From contig NZ_JAXBME010000004.1 of NCBI RefSeq assembly GCF_033963835.1, positions 248,001 to 312,000 on the forward strand: DNA of 64,000 nucleotides. The letters run 5' to 3'. The position numbers and the translations under genes were made by a program. The notes beneath the pieces are model-generated. The model did not search any database, was not told the origin of the DNA, and worked only from the letters and a program-made list of their open reading frames with translations. The DNA comes from Cytobacillus sp. IB215665. GTDB taxonomy: Bacteria > Bacillota > Bacilli > Bacillales > SM2101. Numbering within the stretch: the first letter of the stretch is position 1; each line of letters opens with the position of its first letter. Of the stretch, positions 57,076-64,000 are shown one piece after another.

Positions 57076-57683
57076 TGGCTACAAATTCTACAAAAAAAAA
57101 ATCTAATTGGTTCCAACGGCTTCTTCTGTTTTTTGTAATCCCGTTCACCTTATTGTTAACCATTACACTCATCGTTCTTACATTGTTAGGAGTAAACGTC
57201 TTTCAAACTGCGAAACAATATACTGAACAAATTCTTTTCATGCCAACTACTGCTAGCACTGAACAGCAGCAAGAAGAATCACGAGAACAAATAATAGATT
57301 TACAGGAAATTATAGATAATCAAAAGGCTGAAATAGCTAATTTAACTAATAAAATTTCCGAAATACAACAAGAAGTTGAAGGTTTAGAAGATGAAAATAG
57401 CAATTATAAATATCAGCTAGAAATGAAGGAAGAAGCCGAGATGGATGCAGAGAAATCTTTGAAGGATATCGTGAAAACATATGAAACGATGTCGGCAAAA
57501 AGTGCAGCTGCAGTTTTATCTGAAATGCAAGAGGTAGATGCATTCCCAATTTTAGCTACTATGAAAAGTGATGAACGTGCTGCTATTTTTGCAAAAATGG
57601 ACCCAGAGACCGCTGCTAAATTTACGAAGCTATTAACATATGGGAGTAGTGATGTTTCTAGTACAGCTGATATTGCTGAATAA
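57075..57683 (+). CDS. ylxF: YlxF: MotE/MgtE-N-like membrane protein of the fla/che operon
   Basis: A 202-residue protein with one N-terminal TM helix (about 15-38), a coiled coil (about 70-130; IIDNQKAEIANLTNKISEIQQEVEGLEDEN) and a C-terminal MgtE-N-like domain with SAAAVLSEMQEVDAFPILATMKSDERAAIFAKMDPETAAKF. MotE homologues aid stator MotC folding in alphaproteobacteria; the Bacillus protein's role is not settled. Confidence 0.9.
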   Translation: MATNSTKKKSNWFQRLLLFFVIPFTLLLTITLIVLTLLGVNVFQTAKQYTEQILFMPTTASTEQQQEESREQIIDLQEIIDNQKAEIANLTNKISEIQQEVEGLEDENSNYKYQLEMKEEAEMDAEKSLKDIVKTYETMSAKSAAAVLSEMQEVDAFPILATMKSDERAAIFAKMDPETAAKFTKLLTYGSSDVSSTADIAE

Positions 57684-57718
57684 TATGAGTGAGTTTTTTG
57701 GAAGGAGGTGAAAAAACG

Positions 57719-59050
57719 ATGAACGTACAAATGCTTCAACCTGCACCGAAAAACACGATGGAAATAACAACACATTCAAATAACGTTGATGCCAATTCAT
57801 TTAAGGAAAAATTAGTAGGAGTTCTTAATAACAAAAATCAAGATGGAGCGATTGATGATCAAGCAGCAGTCCCTGGCGAAGCTACCATTTCTGATTTAGA
57901 CGGGGAAGCTGTAATCGAGGAACTTATTAATATGGACATTGAGCAAGCTATACAGCAGCTTAATCAGTTATTAAGTGAGCTACAACCAAATGAAGATATA
58001 GCTCCGTTGCTAACAGATATTGTACAAATCTTATCAACGATCCAAATGTCAGCTGAGTTGCAACATTTGGATGGCGAAACAATGACTGCTTTGAATACAC
58101 AATTGGCAGCACTCGTAGAAAATCATTCGCAAGTAGGACTTACGGACATGATCAATAAGGTAGATGATCCAGCTATCCTACGACAAAATGAGCATATAAA
58201 ATCGAGCTTACAGCTACTAATGAATGTTCTTGAAGCGATGAAAATGAATGCTGGTATGAAAAGTACGACAGATGAGTCATTATTAAATGATGACGTTCTT
58301 GCTAAACTACAGCAATTAGTCGCTAACGTTGCAGGTAAGGCAACAACTGACTCGTCAAATAAACAAAATGAGACGACAAGTAACAATAGGCTCTTTGTGA
58401 ACGCGCAACCATTGCTAATTGGTCCCAATCGTCAGCCTGTTGTGAGGAGTTCAACACATCAAGCTACAACAAACAACGTGGCAGAAAGTGAATTGTTGTT
58501 AGCTGGAATGACTGTTAAACAGCCAGTTGACATAATAACTAGCCCAGTTATTGCAACTGATGTACCACAAGGGCCAATGGATAAAATACAGCAATATGTG
58601 CTGTTTGTTGACCAACCAACAAAACAGGTCAATCAAGAGCAGTTTATTAAAGATTTTCAGAACATCTTAGCGAAAAGTAATTTGTCTTTTTTGAATGGCA
58701 ATAAATCATTACAAATTAAGCTGTTTCCAGAGCATCTTGGAACATTACGCATAGAGTTATTACAAAGTGAAGCTGGCATGCTAGCCAAAATTATTACATC
58801 CTCTACTGCTGCGAAAGATTTAGTAGAATCACAGCTTCATAGCTTAAGGCAATCTTTTCAAGCTCAAAACATTCAAGTAGATAAATTAATTATTGCTAAT
58901 CAACAAGAGCAACAATTTGAAAGGTTTCTTAATCGTGACTCTAACGATCGACAAGGCGGTCAGCAAAAGCAAGAGGATGACTCCAACGATAATGAGCATA
59001 ATGAACAAGCAATTTCTTTTGAGGAAGAATTACTTAATTTGCAAGTGTAG
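57719..59050 (+). CDS. fliK: FliK: flagellar hook-length control protein
   Basis: Secreted ruler that switches export from hook to filament substrates through FlhB. Low-complexity Gln/Asn-rich N-terminal two-thirds and a conserved C-terminal domain (about 310-400) with LQIKLFPEHLGTLRIELLQSEAGMLAKI and LVESQLHSLRQSFQAQNIQVDKLII. Length 443 residues from ATG 57719, with GAAGGAGGTG upstream; a 10-residue in-frame upstream extension lacks a site. Confidence 0.94.
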   Translation: MNVQMLQPAPKNTMEITTHSNNVDANSFKEKLVGVLNNKNQDGAIDDQAAVPGEATISDLDGEAVIEELINMDIEQAIQQLNQLLSELQPNEDIAPLLTDIVQILSTIQMSAELQHLDGETMTALNTQLAALVENHSQVGLTDMINKVDDPAILRQNEHIKSSLQLLMNVLEAMKMNAGMKSTTDESLLNDDVLAKLQQLVANVAGKATTDSSNKQNETTSNNRLFVNAQPLLIGPNRQPVVRSSTHQATTNNVAESELLLAGMTVKQPVDIITSPVIATDVPQGPMDKIQQYVLFVDQPTKQVNQEQFIKDFQNILAKSNLSFLNGNKSLQIKLFPEHLGTLRIELLQSEAGMLAKIITSSTAAKDLVESQLHSLRQSFQAQNIQVDKLIIANQQEQQFERFLNRDSNDRQGGQQKQEDDSNDNEHNEQAISFEEELLNLQV

Positions 59051-59059
59051 GTGATAAAA

Positions 59060-59704
59060 ATGGTTAGTTCAATTCCATCAACTTATTCTTTAGCTACTTA
59101 TGAGCAGGAACAGCGAAATACAGGCTCTAGTGCGCTAGGTAAAGATGAATTTTTAAAAATATTAATGACACAATTACAAAATCAAGATCCGTTGAACCCT
59201 ATGGAAGATAAAGATTTTATAGCCCAAATGGCAACATTTTCTTCCTTAGAGCAAATGACAAACATGAACGATTCAATTGAAAGGTTAATCGAACAAACGG
59301 TTCAAACAAATCTCGTTTCTTACCAACAATTTGTCGGTAAAGAAGTGCTGTATCATCAAGTAGTCGAGAATTCTGAAGATACCGATGAACCAACGATTGT
59401 AGAAGGAACAGGCGTTATCACATCCGTTCAATACAATGATGGAGAAGTGTCGTTTGAGTTAGAGGATGGTACTATCATTAATACAGGGAATATATCTGGT
59501 ATTAACAATACGACAAGTGATAATCAAATATTACAAGGCAGCGAGCTAATCGGCAAAACTGTAACTTGGATAGGTGAGGATGAAACCGAAATTACTTCAA
59601 TCGTTCAGTCAGTTTTGTTTAGCAACGGGCAAACAACTTATCAACTAGACGACGAAGACGGTACAACGATTTCAGCATCACAAATCATTAAAATTTCTAA
59701 CTAA
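59060..59704 (+). CDS. flgD: FlgD: hook-capping protein
   Basis: Scaffold that caps the growing hook and directs FlgE assembly. The conserved N-terminal block is [41 protein letters not shown]. At 214 residues it is clearly longer than B. subtilis FlgD (about 140) and contains what appear to be two beta-rich repeats ([50 protein letters not shown]). ATG 59060 has GGTG upstream; GTG 59051 is also possible. Confidence 0.94.
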   Translation: MVSSIPSTYSLATYEQEQRNTGSSALGKDEFLKILMTQLQNQDPLNPMEDKDFIAQMATFSSLEQMTNMNDSIERLIEQTVQTNLVSYQQFVGKEVLYHQVVENSEDTDEPTIVEGTGVITSVQYNDGEVSFELEDGTIINTGNISGINNTTSDNQILQGSELIGKTVTWIGEDETEITSIVQSVLFSNGQTTYQLDDEDGTTISASQIIKISN

Positions 59705-59743
59705 TTTTTGATCCTGTTCCTCTTTTAACTTGGAGGTGAACAA

Positions 59744-60127
59744 GTGACACAACGAATTTTTCAGCCACATCCACAATACATACAACCAAGATCTAATAAA
59801 GCAACAACGGGTGGACATTCGTCTAATGCTAATTTTAAAATGCAATTAGCTTCAGCACTAGAAACGACTGATGAATTAAAAATTAGCAAACATGCAAAGC
59901 AGCGGCTTGAACAACGTGGTATTTCAATAGAACCGAGTCAGCTACAACAAATGACTGCAAAGGTAAATGAGGCTAAGAAGATGGGTGTTCAAGACTCTCT
60001 TGTCCTATTTAATCATGCAGCGTTTATCGTAAGTGCCAAAAATAATACGATCGTCACTGCAATGGATCGTACAGAGGCATCATCACAAATATTTACGAAC
60101 ATTAACGGCACGATCATTATGGATTAA
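59744..60127 (+). CDS. Flagellar operon protein (TIGR02530-type)
   Basis: A 127-residue protein typical of the flgD-flgE interval in Bacilli and Clostridia. Centre: LKISKHAKQRLEQRGISIEPSQLQQMTAKVNEAKKMGVQDSLVLF; C terminus NTIVTAMDRTEASSQIFTNINGTIIMD. Function is unknown. GTG start with TTGGAGGTG upstream. Confidence 0.9.
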   Translation: MTQRIFQPHPQYIQPRSNKATTGGHSSNANFKMQLASALETTDELKISKHAKQRLEQRGISIEPSQLQQMTAKVNEAKKMGVQDSLVLFNHAAFIVSAKNNTIVTAMDRTEASSQIFTNINGTIIMD

Positions 60128-60202
60128 TTGGCTGGACCGAATGCGGAGGCCAAAGGTTGTGGAATGACAGAAGCAACCAACTATCGAAAGGAGCAACGAA
60201 CT

Positions 60203-61414
60203 ATGCTACGATCAATGTATTCAGGAATTAGTGGAATGCGTAATTTCCAAACGAAACTTGATGTAATAGGAAATAACATTGCTAACGTTAACACTTATGG
60301 CTTCAAAAAAGGTCGTGTTACATTCAAGGACACGATGAACCAAACGATTTCAGGTGCCACTGCTTCAACTGATAACCGTGGTGGCCAAAATCCGATGCAA
60401 GTCGGTTTAGGTGCAACGATCGCTACGATCGACACGATTCATACACAATCTAGCTTGCAAACAACTGGGCGTTCGCTAGACTTAGCGATCGACGGTGACG
60501 GCTACTTTATCGTTAACCAAGGTGATGCACAGTTTTATACACGTGCGGGGAACTTCTATTTAGATGACAACGGTACGCTCGTAACTGGCGAAGGCTTTAA
60601 AGTTCAAGCTTATGATGAAACAGGTACACTCGGAGATGTCGCGGTAAATGTAAATGCGGTGTCACCTGCTGTACAAACGGAAGAAATTGTGTTTTCAGGA
60701 AACTTGTCTAGTACAGCTGCTCAAGACTTTGTATATAACCAACAGATTAAGGTCATAGATGATGTAGGTATAGCCCATACGGTTGATGTTTACTTTAAGA
60801 AAACAGCGACTGCTGATGAATGGGATGTATATATAAATCAAGATCCAGATGATCCAGCTTCAGCTAAATTAGATACAATAACATTTGATAGCACAACCGG
60901 AGAATTTGATTCAGCGGATACAGGTGATCCTTGGGAATTTGACCATGATGGGGATGGGACTAGTGGAACAGCAACTATTGATATAGACCTAGATTTCTCA
61001 GCCCTAACCCAATTCGATGACTCTACTACTGCGTTAGCTAATCCAGATGGTAACACTGAAGGAGTTCTAGAAAGCTTCAATATCGGTGCTGGTGGGGAAA
61101 TTAATGGTGTGTATTCAAATGGTTTAGTTAATCCGTTAGGGACGCTTGCGATTGCAAAGTTTAGTAACCCTGCTGGTTTAACGAAGTCGGGTAATAACTT
61201 ATTCCAGGAGTCGATTAACTCCGGTACTGCAAATGTAGATATGCCTGGTGAAGGGCGTGGACTCATTGCTTCTGGTAGATTAGAAATGTCCAATGTTGAC
61301 CTCTCAGAAGAGTTTACAGAAATGATCGTTGCTCAGCGTGGGTTCCAAGCGAATACACGTATTATTACAACGTCTGATGAGATTTTGCAAGAGCTCGTTA
61401 ATCTGAAGCGTTAA
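60203..61414 (+). CDS. flgE: FlgE: flagellar hook protein
   Basis: Polymerises into the universal-joint hook. MLRSMYSGISGMRNFQTKLDVIGNNIANVNTYGFKKGR-type start (D0), the IDGDGYFIV block, and the C-terminal helix EEFTEMIVAQRGFQANTRIITTSDEILQELVNLKR-type end. At 403 residues it is much longer than the 264-residue B. subtilis protein; the extra mass is a central D1/D2 insertion of acidic, Asp/Thr-rich sequence (about 185-290) including DHDGDGT at 247-253. ATG 60203 with AAAGGAG upstream; the in-frame TTG at 60128 is rejected. Confidence 0.95.
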   Translation: MLRSMYSGISGMRNFQTKLDVIGNNIANVNTYGFKKGRVTFKDTMNQTISGATASTDNRGGQNPMQVGLGATIATIDTIHTQSSLQTTGRSLDLAIDGDGYFIVNQGDAQFYTRAGNFYLDDNGTLVTGEGFKVQAYDETGTLGDVAVNVNAVSPAVQTEEIVFSGNLSSTAAQDFVYNQQIKVIDDVGIAHTVDVYFKKTATADEWDVYINQDPDDPASAKLDTITFDSTTGEFDSADTGDPWEFDHDGDGTSGTATIDIDLDFSALTQFDDSTTALANPDGNTEGVLESFNIGAGGEINGVYSNGLVNPLGTLAIAKFSNPAGLTKSGNNLFQESINSGTANVDMPGEGRGLIASGRLEMSNVDLSEEFTEMIVAQRGFQANTRIITTSDEILQELVNLKR

Positions 61415-61431
61415 TATAACAAAGGGGGAAT

Positions 61432-61476
61432 GGCAAGTAGGTTCCGCGGTTAATAGCAGTTAGGAATCTACTTGCC
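61432..61476 (+). promoter_or_regulatory. Hairpin between Shine-Dalgarno sequence and start codon of flbD
   Basis: GGCAAGTAG (61432-61440) and CTACTTGCC (61468-61476) form a perfect 9-bp stem. The strong AAAGGGGG site (61421-61428) ends 3 bases before it, and ATG 61484 begins 7 bases after it. Folding would bring the site to a normal distance from the start codon. No other good site is seen between the hairpin and the ATG. Confidence 0.6.
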
Positions 61477-61483
61477 GATACAT

Positions 61484-61705
61484 ATGATCACTGTTACGAG
61501 GCTGAATGGCAAGCAACATACGTTGAACGCCATTTATATTCTTCAAATTGAAGCATTTCCAGATACGACAATCACGTTAACAGATGGCAAGAAATTCGTT
61601 GTCAAAGAAAGCGTTGATGAAGTAAAAGCACAAGTTGAACAGTTTTATAAAAGGATTACATTAATTGGATCCCATCACGATCTGGAGGGTGAGGATTGTG
61701 GGTAA
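61484..61705 (+). CDS. swrD: FlbD/SwrD: small flagellar stator-power protein
   Basis: A 73-residue FlbD-family protein, known in B. subtilis as SwrD, needed for full motor power and swarming. Begins MITVTRLNGKQHTLNAIYI; contains FPDTTITLTDGKKFVVKESVDEV. ATG 61484 is preferred over TTG 61472, which falls inside the hairpin. Its end overlaps fliL by 8 bases. Confidence 0.92.
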   Translation: MITVTRLNGKQHTLNAIYILQIEAFPDTTITLTDGKKFVVKESVDEVKAQVEQFYKRITLIGSHHDLEGEDCG

Positions 61706-62126
61706 AAACAAATGGTATATATTTATGATCGTAATGCTAGCAATACTAGCCATCATAGGTTCAATATTAATATACATTCTACTAGATAGCAGCAATGCCA
61801 ACGCAGAAGAGCCACCGACGATAGATGAGATTATAGTTAATTCAGTGGACATAGATGATATTACAACGAATTTATTGGATCATGGCTTTATAAGAGTGTC
61901 ATTTAAAGTTGAAACAGATGGTAAGGATGCGAAAAAAGAGCTAGAAAAACGTGATTTTCAAGTACGTAATATTATGATTCAAGAGCTTTCTGAAATGAAG
62001 GCAGAGCAATTTGATGGAAAACAAGGGAAAATAGCACTTCAGGATAAATTGCTGACACAAATGAATGAAATTATGCAAGATGGAACAATACAGAATGTTT
62101 ATATTACCTCCTTTCTCCTCCAGTAA
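61698..62126 (+). CDS. fliL: FliL: flagellar basal-body/stator-associated protein
   Basis: Single-pass membrane protein that surrounds stators and supports torque. GTG 61698 gives a short basic N terminus (VGKNKW), a TM helix (about 7-29), then a periplasmic domain ending NEIMQDGTIQNVYITSFLLQ with the conserved phenylalanine region. Length 142 residues. GAGGGTGAGG lies just upstream. A 155-base insert follows before fliM. Confidence 0.93.
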   Translation: MGKNKWYIFMIVMLAILAIIGSILIYILLDSSNANAEEPPTIDEIIVNSVDIDDITTNLLDHGFIRVSFKVETDGKDAKKELEKRDFQVRNIMIQELSEMKAEQFDGKQGKIALQDKLLTQMNEIMQDGTIQNVYITSFLLQ

Positions 62127-62281
62127 GCTAGTTCAACGTTAACTTGAACACCGAGGACACAGGGGGAGCCTGGACTCAACCTGATTGAATAACTATCAAT
62201 AGTGGTAGGGGAAACCCTGAACAATCAATGAACTGTTTGACATCAAAGGCAGGGTTAGAGGCAAGATGGAGGTGAAGAAAT
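62127..62281 (+). ncRNA. Structured non-coding insert between fliL and fliM
   Basis: In most Bacilli fliL and fliM nearly touch; here 155 bases intervene. The sequence folds well: GTTCAA/TTGAAC (62131-62149); CAGG..GAG/CTC..CCTG (62160-62183); AGGG-GAAA-CCCT with a GNRA tetraloop (62207-62218). CCCT can instead pair in AACCCTG (62213-62219) with CAGGGTT (62250-62256). Such alternatives suggest a cis-acting RNA, ending just before the GGAGGTG of fliM. No known riboswitch class was recognised. Confidence 0.45.
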
Positions 62282-63280
62282 TTGTCAGGAGAAGTTTTAT
62301 CGCAAAATGAAATAGATGCCTTATTATCTGCTATTTCAACAGGTGAGATGAATGCAGAAGAATTAAAAAAAGAAGAGGCTGAAAAAAAGGTCAAAGTATA
62401 TGATTTCAAAAGAGCATTGCGCTTTTCAAAAGATCAAATTCGTAGTTTAACAAGAATTCATGAAAACTTTGCTAGATTGTTAACTACCTATTTCTCTGCA
62501 CAATTACGGACATATATACAGATTTCGGTTGCATCTGCAGATCAAATTCCGTATGAAGAGTTTATCCGTTCAATACCGAAAATGACCGTCTTAAACGTAT
62601 TTGAAGTTCCACCGCTTGACGGTAGAATACTTATTGAAGTAAATCCTAACATCGCTTATTCGATGGTAGATAGAGTATTAGGTGGTAGAGGTATAAGTGT
62701 CAACAAAGTTGATAATTTAACAGAAATTGAAACAAGTATTATGACGAATCTCTTTGATAAAGTAGGAGAAAATTTACGTGAAGCTTGGAGTACGATCGAA
62801 GAAATTGATCCGATATTAGCTGATTTTGAGGTGAACCCTCAGTTTTTACAAATGGTTTCACCAAATGAAACAGTAGTTGTCATCTCTTTAAACACTCAAA
62901 TTGGTGAAACGAGCGGCATGATTAATATTTGTTTTCCACATGTCGTATTAGAACCTATCATTCCAAAACTGTCTGTTCATTATTGGATGCAAACTGAGAA
63001 GAAAGAGCGCGAGCCTGAAGAAATAGAAGCTTTGCAAAAACGAATCAAAAGAGCTGTTTTACCAGTGACTGCTGAGCTAGGAACATCAGAAATATCAATA
63101 GCAGATTTTTTGAACCTAGACGTAGGAGATGTCATTCAATTAAATCAACAAATCGATCAACCGTTAACGATCAAAGTGAATGAAACACCAAAGTTTCTTG
63201 GGCAGCCAGGAAAAGCTGGCAATAAACAAGCAATACAAGTAATTGACCAAGTGAAAGGGGGAGACGAAGATGGTAAGTGA
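62282..63280 (+). CDS. fliM: FliM: flagellar motor switch protein
   Basis: C-ring protein that binds CheY-P and reverses rotation. N-terminal CheY-P-binding LSQNEIDALLSAI; central CheC-like domain with LRTYIQISVASADQIPYEEF and SMVDRVLGGRG; C-terminal SpoA (FliN-like) domain (about 250-330, DFLNLDVGDVIQLNQ). Length 332 residues. TTG start with GGAGGTG upstream. Overlaps fliY by 11 bases. Confidence 0.96.
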   Translation: MSGEVLSQNEIDALLSAISTGEMNAEELKKEEAEKKVKVYDFKRALRFSKDQIRSLTRIHENFARLLTTYFSAQLRTYIQISVASADQIPYEEFIRSIPKMTVLNVFEVPPLDGRILIEVNPNIAYSMVDRVLGGRGISVNKVDNLTEIETSIMTNLFDKVGENLREAWSTIEEIDPILADFEVNPQFLQMVSPNETVVVISLNTQIGETSGMINICFPHVVLEPIIPKLSVHYWMQTEKKEREPEEIEALQKRIKRAVLPVTAELGTSEISIADFLNLDVGDVIQLNQQIDQPLTIKVNETPKFLGQPGKAGNKQAIQVIDQVKGGDEDGK

Positions 63281-64000
63281 TGACATGCTATCACAAGATG
63301 AAATAGAAGCATTATTGAATGGAACAGTAGACCTAACTAGCGAAGAGGAGGACCAAACTCCCCCTGTTGAACAATTTTTATCAACCATTGAGCAAGATGC
63401 TCTGGGGGAAATTGGAAATATTTCATTTGGTAGTTCTGCAACAGCACTTTCAACACTATTAAATAACAAGGTGGAAATAACAACTCCTACTGTATCAGTT
63501 GTGCTTAAAAGAAAATTGGAAGAGGAATTTCCTCAACCATACGTTGCGATTCAAGTAAATTATACTGCAGGTTTTTCTGGAGCAAATTTATTAGTTATTA
63601 AGAAGCACGATGCAGCAGTTATTTCAGATATTATGTTAGGCGGAGATGGACTTAATCCGAATGAAGAAATTGGTGATCTGCAATTAAGTGCTGTTCAAGA
63701 AGCAATGAATCAAATGATGGGCAGTGCAGCGACATCAATGTCAACAATTTTTAATAAAAAGGTCGATATTTCGCCGCCGAGTATTGATATACTGGATATC
63801 AAGGAAGGTAATGGAACAAATAAAATTCCTGAAGATGATAGTCTCATAAAAATCTCCTTTAAACTAAAAATAGGTGAGATTATCGACTCTAGTATTATGC
63901 AGCTTCTTCCAGTCTCTTTTGCGAAAGAACTAGTGAAAGGGTTACTAGAGCCTGAACAAAATGAGATGAGTCATCCGAGTTCAAATACACAAAATGATTC
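63270..64000 (+). CDS. fliY: FliY: motor switch phosphatase, 3' truncated by window
   Basis: Gram-positive switch protein joining a FliN-like domain to a CheC-type CheY-P phosphatase. N-terminal LSQDEIEALLNG is the CheY-P target motif. Two phosphatase sites, DALGEIGNISFG and LSAVQEAMNQMMG, carry the E-x-x-N pairs. The frame is open to the window end after 243 codons; the C-terminal FliN domain lies outside. Confidence 0.95.
   Translation, partial: MVSDDMLSQDEIEALLNGTVDLTSEEEDQTPPVEQFLSTIEQDALGEIGNISFGSSATALSTLLNNKVEITTPTVSVVLKRKLEEEFPQPYVAIQVNYTAGFSGANLLVIKKHDAAVISDIMLGGDGLNPNEEIGDLQLSAVQEAMNQMMGSAATSMSTIFNKKVDISPPSIDILDIKEGNGTNKIPEDDSLIKISFKLKIGEIIDSSIMQLLPVSFAKELVKGLLEPEQNEMSHPSSNTQND

Noticed and set aside
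62127-62281. fliL-fliM insert considered as a c-di-GMP riboswitch or hammerhead ribozyme
   Set aside because: The diagnostic conserved core sequences of these classes were not found; only generic pairing is visible.

Overview
This is a contiguous, AT-rich core-chromosome segment of a low-GC Gram-positive, spore-forming, motile member of the Bacillaceae. Gene order is almost exactly that of the Bacillus subtilis coaBC-to-fla/che region. The spore gene spoVM, the CodY and FapR regulators, the prpC-prkC pair, the FliY-type motor switch and the Bacillus-type HslV N terminus all point the same way. An alkaliphilic or otherwise non-subtilis lineage is possible, but that is inference.

Layout: (1) 1-12.2 kb: coaBC (5' truncated), priA, fmt, rsmB, rlmN, prpC, prkC, rsgA, rpe, thiN. 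This covers coenzyme A synthesis, replication restart, initiator tRNA formylation, rRNA modification, Ser/Thr phosphosignalling and ribosome maturation. The deformylase gene def, expected between priA and fmt, is absent. (2) 12.3-19.2 kb: spoVM facing rpmB, then yloU-fakA, sdaAB-sdaAA and recG. (3) 19.3-31.2 kb: the FapR-controlled fatty-acid/phospholipid genes (fapR-plsX-fabD-fabG, acpP), rnc, smc, and the SRP genes ftsY, ylxM, ffh. (4) 31.2-39.3 kb: rpsP, khpA, ylqD, rimM, trmD, rplS, a signal peptidase, rbgA, rnhB, and the ylqG-ylqH pair, which resembles an orphan FliK/FlhB-C pair. (5) 39.4-50 kb: sucCD, dprA, topA, trmFO, xerC, hslV, hslU, codY. (6) 50.3 kb to the end: the fla/che operon from flgB to a truncated fliY, encoding rod, MS ring, switch, export apparatus, hook cap, hook and stator-control proteins.

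The novelty lies between the genes. A previously unlabelled family of about 155-bp MITE-like elements, with imperfect terminal inverted repeats of the form GGCTsTTTTCG..., occupies at least seven intergenic sites. One copy, between fliE and fliF, is flanked by a perfect 8-bp direct repeat. Another site, directly after the smc stop codon, holds three tandem copies with a near-perfect target duplication that includes the stop codon. Other copies are old and degenerate. A second, hairpin-type repeat (CTTCACCCAT...ATGGGTGAAG) occurs twice. A structured, GC-richer block with a 37-bp exact direct repeat separates khpA from ylqD.

Possible new regulatory RNA or DNA sites are: a hairpin separating a strong Shine-Dalgarno sequence from the flbD start; a 155-nt insert with mutually exclusive pairings before fliM; an 8+8 bp dyad on the yloU promoter; and a 14-bp palindrome upstream of the fla/che promoter. 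No rRNA, tRNA, CRISPR array, prophage or complete insertion sequence was seen.
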